The notes under the pieces were generated by a model. The model was not told the DNA's origin, did no database searches, and saw only the letters and a list, made by a program, of their open reading frames with translations. This document shows, piece after piece, positions 6,046-8,338 of a stretch of DNA of 8,338 nt. Every line of letters begins with the position of its first letter. The first letter of the stretch is position 1. This stretch comes from an uncultured Porphyromonas sp. (GTDB taxonomy: Bacteria > Bacteroidota > Bacteroidia > Bacteroidales > Porphyromonadaceae): contig CAMCJO010000085.1 of NCBI GenBank assembly GCA_945875135.1, positions 1-8,338 on the forward strand. The letters are read 5' to 3'. Both the position numbers and the translations under genes were made by a program.

Positions 6046-6174
6046 GCTATCATCGAGCGACTCTTGCATAGGTAGCCACGGTCTCCATAGAAGATGCTTA
6101 GGCTAGTGGGCGGATAGATAGGAGACTGTTGCATAATGACGAGTAGTTGCGATGCTTTCGGAATTCTAACTTGG

Positions 6175-7047
6175 TTAGATGCGCTTGCGGAAGAGCTGTG
6201 AGAGGACGGGGATGATGTCTTCGCCGGTCTCGGCGATGGCGTGGTCGATGCCCGACTCACGCATCAGACGCTCCCACTCGGAGGCAAAGGTCGTATAGTT
6301 GGTTGCATACTGCTTACGAAGTCGCTCCGACGAGGTGTCTACGTAGCGACTTGCTCCCGTCTCTAGGTCACGCACGAGCGTTAAGCCCATTGCCGAGAGG
6401 TCGTAGTCGCGTCTGTCCACGACGCGTATCGCTAGCAGGTCGTGTCTACGAGCTGTGCGCTGGATCAGGGCGCGCTCCGCATCGGTCGGTTGGTCGGTGA
6501 TGAAGTCACTCACGATAAAGGCTGAGCAGCGCTTCTTGACCACTCGTGAGAGCATCTCTAGACTAGAGGAGATCTGCGTAGAGTGACGCTCAGGGCGGTA
6601 AGTCAGGATCTCACGAATAAGCTGCAGCACATGCTTACGCCCCTGCCCGGCGGGGATGTAGCGCTCCACACGGTCGGTGTAGAGCATCAGCCCGACACGG
6701 TCGTTGTTGTGAATGCAGGCGAAGGCGATCGTTGCAGCGATGGTCGCCACCAGACCCCGCTTCGTCTCACTCGTAGAGCCGAAGTCTAGACTATGGGATA
6801 CATCTACGAGGAGCATGATAGTTAGCTCGCGCTCCTCCTCAAAGACCTTGACATGCGGCTGCGCATAGCGTGCCGTTACGTTCCAGTCAATGTCACGCAC
6901 GTCATCTCCTACGTAGTACTCACGCACCTCGCTAAAAGCCATCCCTCGACCCTTAAAGGCGGATCGGTACTGTCCAGCCAAGATGTTTTGGCTGAGACCC
7001 CGAGCTTTGATTTCGATGCGTCTAACCTTGCGTAGGAGATCCTGCAT
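6175..7047 (-). CDS. DUF58 protein of the MoxR/Bat cluster
   Basis: 290 residues, no signal peptide or transmembrane helix, so probably cytoplasmic. The DUF58 signature is clear at residues 33-60: GRGMAFSEVREYYVGDD followed by IDWNVTAR. A VWA-like fold follows, with LLVDVSHSLDFG (79-90) supplying a D82-x-S84-x-S86 metal-site motif, and FIVSDFITD (177-185) on a later strand. The N-terminal KARGLSQNILAGQYRS is typical of the short soluble DUF58 type found beside moxR in Bacteroidota. It has the usual length for that type. DUF58 genes follow moxR almost universally and the product is believed to work with the ATPase, perhaps as adaptor or client. The ATG at 7047 directly abuts a 7-bp tandem array. 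Separation from moxR is 106 bp, with no terminator, so both are probably on one transcript. Confidence 0.92.
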   Translation of the reverse strand: MQDLLRKVRRIEIKARGLSQNILAGQYRSAFKGRGMAFSEVREYYVGDDVRDIDWNVTARYAQPHVKVFEEERELTIMLLVDVSHSLDFGSTSETKRGLVATIAATIAFACIHNNDRVGLMLYTDRVERYIPAGQGRKHVLQLIREILTYRPERHSTQISSSLEMLSRVVKKRCSAFIVSDFITDQPTDAERALIQRTARRHDLLAIRVVDRRDYDLSAMGLTLVRDLETGASRYVDTSSERLRKQYATNYTTFASEWERLMRESGIDHAIAETGEDIIPVLSQLFRKRI

Positions 7048-7096
7048 TTAGAGATTAGGGGTTAGAAGTTAGAGGTTAGAGATTAGAAGCTAGATG
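7048..7096. repeat. 7-bp TTAGRRR tandem array before the DUF58 start
   Basis: Six perfect-register heptads TTAGAGA, TTAGGGG, TTAGAAG, TTAGAGG, TTAGAGA and TTAGAAG run from 7048 to 7089, and a decayed seventh (CTAGATG) follows to 7096. The array touches the DUF58 start codon, so on the mRNA it is a C/U/A-rich leader of YYYCTAA units directly before AUG. Copy number changes would alter the leader length and nothing else. Confidence 0.88.
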
Positions 7097-7126
7097 TCCG
7101 ATCATTCCGATGGCTCCGATACTTTT

Positions 7127-7154
7127 AGCCAATAGCCAACAGCCAACAGCCAAT
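7127..7154. repeat. 7-bp AGCCAAY tandem array at the moxR stop
   Basis: Four exact-register heptads, AGCCAAT, AGCCAAC, AGCCAAC and AGCCAAT, end within the moxR stop codon (TTA at 7154-7156 on the plus strand). This array is unrelated in sequence to the TTAGRRR array 30 bp away but has the same unit length. Confidence 0.88.
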
Positions 7155-8143
7155 TAAGGTACCGGCACCACGTTGATGATTTCGTCGATCGCCTTGTCGG
7201 CACTCATACCGACAGCGTCGGCCTCGTAGCTCATGCCGAGACGATGACGTAGCACGTCGTGGCACACGGCGCGCACATCCTCTGGGATCACATAGGCTCT
7301 CTGAGCAATGAAGGCGTAGGCCCGTGCAGCTGCTGCCAGGGATATCGACGCACGTGGCGAAGCACCATAAGCGATCATCCCTTGTAGGGCGGGGACGCTC
7401 TCCGTATGTCGTGTCGCCATCACTAAATCCACAATGTAGCGGAGAATCTTCTCATCGAGATAAACTTGCTGCACCGCTTCGCGAGCTGCTAAGATCTGCT
7501 GGGCTGTCGTCACAGGCTTTACAGTGGGCAGCTGACTAGCCAGATTCATCTCAATGATCTTCATCTCCTCCTCATGCGAAGGGTAGTCCAGCACCACCTT
7601 GAGGAGGAAACGGTCTACCTGAGCCTCCGGCAGTCGGTAGGTACCCTCCTGCTCGATCGGGTTTTGCGTTGCCATCACGAGGAAAGGCGAGGGCAGCGGA
7701 TAAGTCTCCTCACCGAGCGTCACCTGTCGCTCTTGCATCGCCTCGAGGAGTGCACTCTGCACCTTGGCTGGGGCGCGGTTGATCTCATCTGCGAGGACAA
7801 AGTGCGCGAAGATAGGACCCTTCTTGACTGAAAAGGACTCACTGCGCTGACTATAGATCAGCGTACCGATGAGGTCGGCCGGGAGTAGGTCGGGGGTAAA
7901 CTGTATGCGGCTATAGTCCGCATCGATGAGCTTAGCGAGCGTCGTGATAGCGAGCGTCTTAGCAAGCCCTGGCACACCCTCAAGGAGGATATGCCCGTCG
8001 GCTAGCAAACCGATCAAGAGCGACTCCACAAGATGCTCCTGCCCGATGATCGTGGTGTGCATCCCCTCCTGCAACTGGCGTACGAAGCCACTCTGCTGGG
8101 TGATATATGCTTGACGATTCTCTAGATCTGATACCTGCGTCAT
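7154..8143 (-). CDS. moxR: MoxR-family AAA+ ATPase
   Basis: 329 residues, soluble, normal length for the family. ATPase motifs in order: Walker A GVPGLAKT (56-63), the FTPDLLPADLIGT segment (82-94) and Walker B FVLADEINRAPAKVQSALLEAMQE (115-138). Then come sensor 1 ATQNPIEQEGTYRLPEAQ (158-175), arginine-finger region VDRF (R178) and sensor 2 GASPRAS (260-266, R264). A C-terminal helical lid contains AYVIPEDVRAVCHDVLRHRL (283-302). MoxR ATPases hydrolyse ATP to remodel or mature partner proteins and are typically coded next to DUF58 and VWA genes, as here. The start at 8143 sits about 22 nt downstream of a -7-like box, and the first residues align with normal family N-termini. It is the first gene of the cluster. 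Confidence 0.95.
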   Translation of the reverse strand: MTQVSDLENRQAYITQQSGFVRQLQEGMHTTIIGQEHLVESLLIGLLADGHILLEGVPGLAKTLAITTLAKLIDADYSRIQFTPDLLPADLIGTLIYSQRSESFSVKKGPIFAHFVLADEINRAPAKVQSALLEAMQERQVTLGEETYPLPSPFLVMATQNPIEQEGTYRLPEAQVDRFLLKVVLDYPSHEEEMKIIEMNLASQLPTVKPVTTAQQILAAREAVQQVYLDEKILRYIVDLVMATRHTESVPALQGMIAYGASPRASISLAAAARAYAFIAQRAYVIPEDVRAVCHDVLRHRLGMSYEADAVGMSADKAIDEIINVVPVP

Positions 8144-8164
8144 AGTTTCTACTGATTAATGCCA

Positions 8165-8189
8165 CAAAAGTAACGATAATCTTCGAATG
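8165..8189 (-). promoter_or_regulatory. Promoter-like element P2 for moxR
   Basis: On the minus strand TACTTTTG (8172 down to 8165) matches the Bacteroidota -7 box, 21 nt before the moxR ATG, implying a short leader of about 15 nt. The 25-base block matches P1 at 22 of 25 positions; the differences fall at one base next to the -7 box and two adjacent bases upstream. No -33 TTTG is visible. Its palindromic centre TTCGAA reappears in inverted orientation at 8311-8316. Confidence 0.6.
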
Positions 8190-8284
8190 GTAGCCCTTCT
8201 TGCCCTCAATCTCAGCAATAAAGCACGATAAATTTCGACTATCTCCTTTTACTCTCTAGAAGTAAGTCTGAAAAGGAAAAAGGA

Positions 8285-8303
8285 CAGGGCTGACGCATTA
8301 TAA
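8285..8303. repeat. 19-nt block shared with 5975-5993 (copy 2)
   Basis: CAGGGCTGACGCATTATAA, the partner of the block at 5975-5993, differing only at the A/G base. Here it lies 96 bp beyond the end of the P2 element rather than 25 bp, so the two conserved parts are separable. The remaining sequence between 8190 and 8284 is AT-rich and shows no gene. Confidence 0.7.
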
Positions 8304-8338
8304 TTCCATTTCGAAGATTTCCTCTGGAGTCATTCGTG

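Larger units (their letters stand above)
5858..6174. other. 317-bp intergenic gap splitting the cluster
   Basis: No convincing gene lies here. The gap holds a promoter-like element on the minus strand (5926-5950), a 19-nt block repeated near the right edge of the window (5975-5993), a small GCCCT/AGGGC inverted repeat (5963-5967 with 5976-5980), and an 8-bp hairpin (6024-6045). The part from about 6046 to 6174, directly after the DUF58 stop, shows nothing I can identify. A 33-codon frame on the minus strand (6033-6134) has no supporting features. Confidence 0.7.

Noticed and set aside
6033..6134. 33-codon minus-strand frame starting MQQSPIYPP
   Set aside because: No recognisable motif, no promoter, and it crosses the 6024-6045 hairpin arm; most likely non-coding DNA.
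1..8338. Insertion sequence, tRNA, rRNA or phage genes
   Set aside because: No transposase, integrase or structural RNA pattern was seen on either strand.

Overview
The window reads as chromosomal DNA of a Bacteroidota bacterium, most likely order Bacteroidales and plausibly a Porphyromonas-like species. The evidence is a Bat (Bacteroides aerotolerance) gene cluster in its usual order, promoter-like TAnnTTTG boxes of the Bacteroidota sigma factor in place of -35/-10 boxes, almost no Shine-Dalgarno usage, and moderately GC-rich coding DNA. The genus is an inference from style and context, not from a search.

Layout, left to right. Positions 1-180 hold the 3' end of an unrecognised plus-strand gene. 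Positions 181-477 are a convergent intergenic region with a 22-bp-period GTTCC/GGAAC array, one unusually long hairpin inside it, and a strong intrinsic terminator. Everything from 478 to 8143 is coded on the minus strand and is transcribed right to left: a MoxR-family AAA+ ATPase (7154-8143), a DUF58 protein (6175-7047), a BatD-like membrane protein with a DUF4381-like tail (4910-5857), batA (3933-4913), batB (2908-3936), batC (2259-2918) and batD (478-2259). The last five genes overlap one another by 1 to 11 nt, so they are almost certainly one translationally coupled unit ending at the terminator at 416-447. No batE follows batD here.

Two non-coding gaps divide the cluster. The 106-bp gap between moxR and the DUF58 gene is nearly filled by two different 7-bp tandem arrays. 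The 317-bp gap between the DUF58 gene and the BatD-like gene carries a promoter-like element that matches 22 of 25 positions of the one upstream of moxR. Both copies also have a second shared 19-nt block further upstream. The cluster therefore looks like two units (moxR-DUF58 and the bat genes) read from sister promoters.

How the genes work together is partly family knowledge and partly inference. MoxR ATPases act with VWA-domain partners in a chaperone-like way. DUF58, BatA and BatB carry VWA or VWA-like folds with visible MIDAS residues. BatC is a periplasmic-type TPR protein. BatD and the BatD-like protein place large extracytoplasmic domains on single-helix anchors with cytoplasmic helical tails. 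The likely product is an envelope complex linking a cytoplasmic ATPase to periplasmic protein-binding modules. The genes are a well-known conserved family set, so the less described material lies in the non-coding DNA: the GTTCC/GGAAC array, the duplicated promoter module and the heptad repeats.
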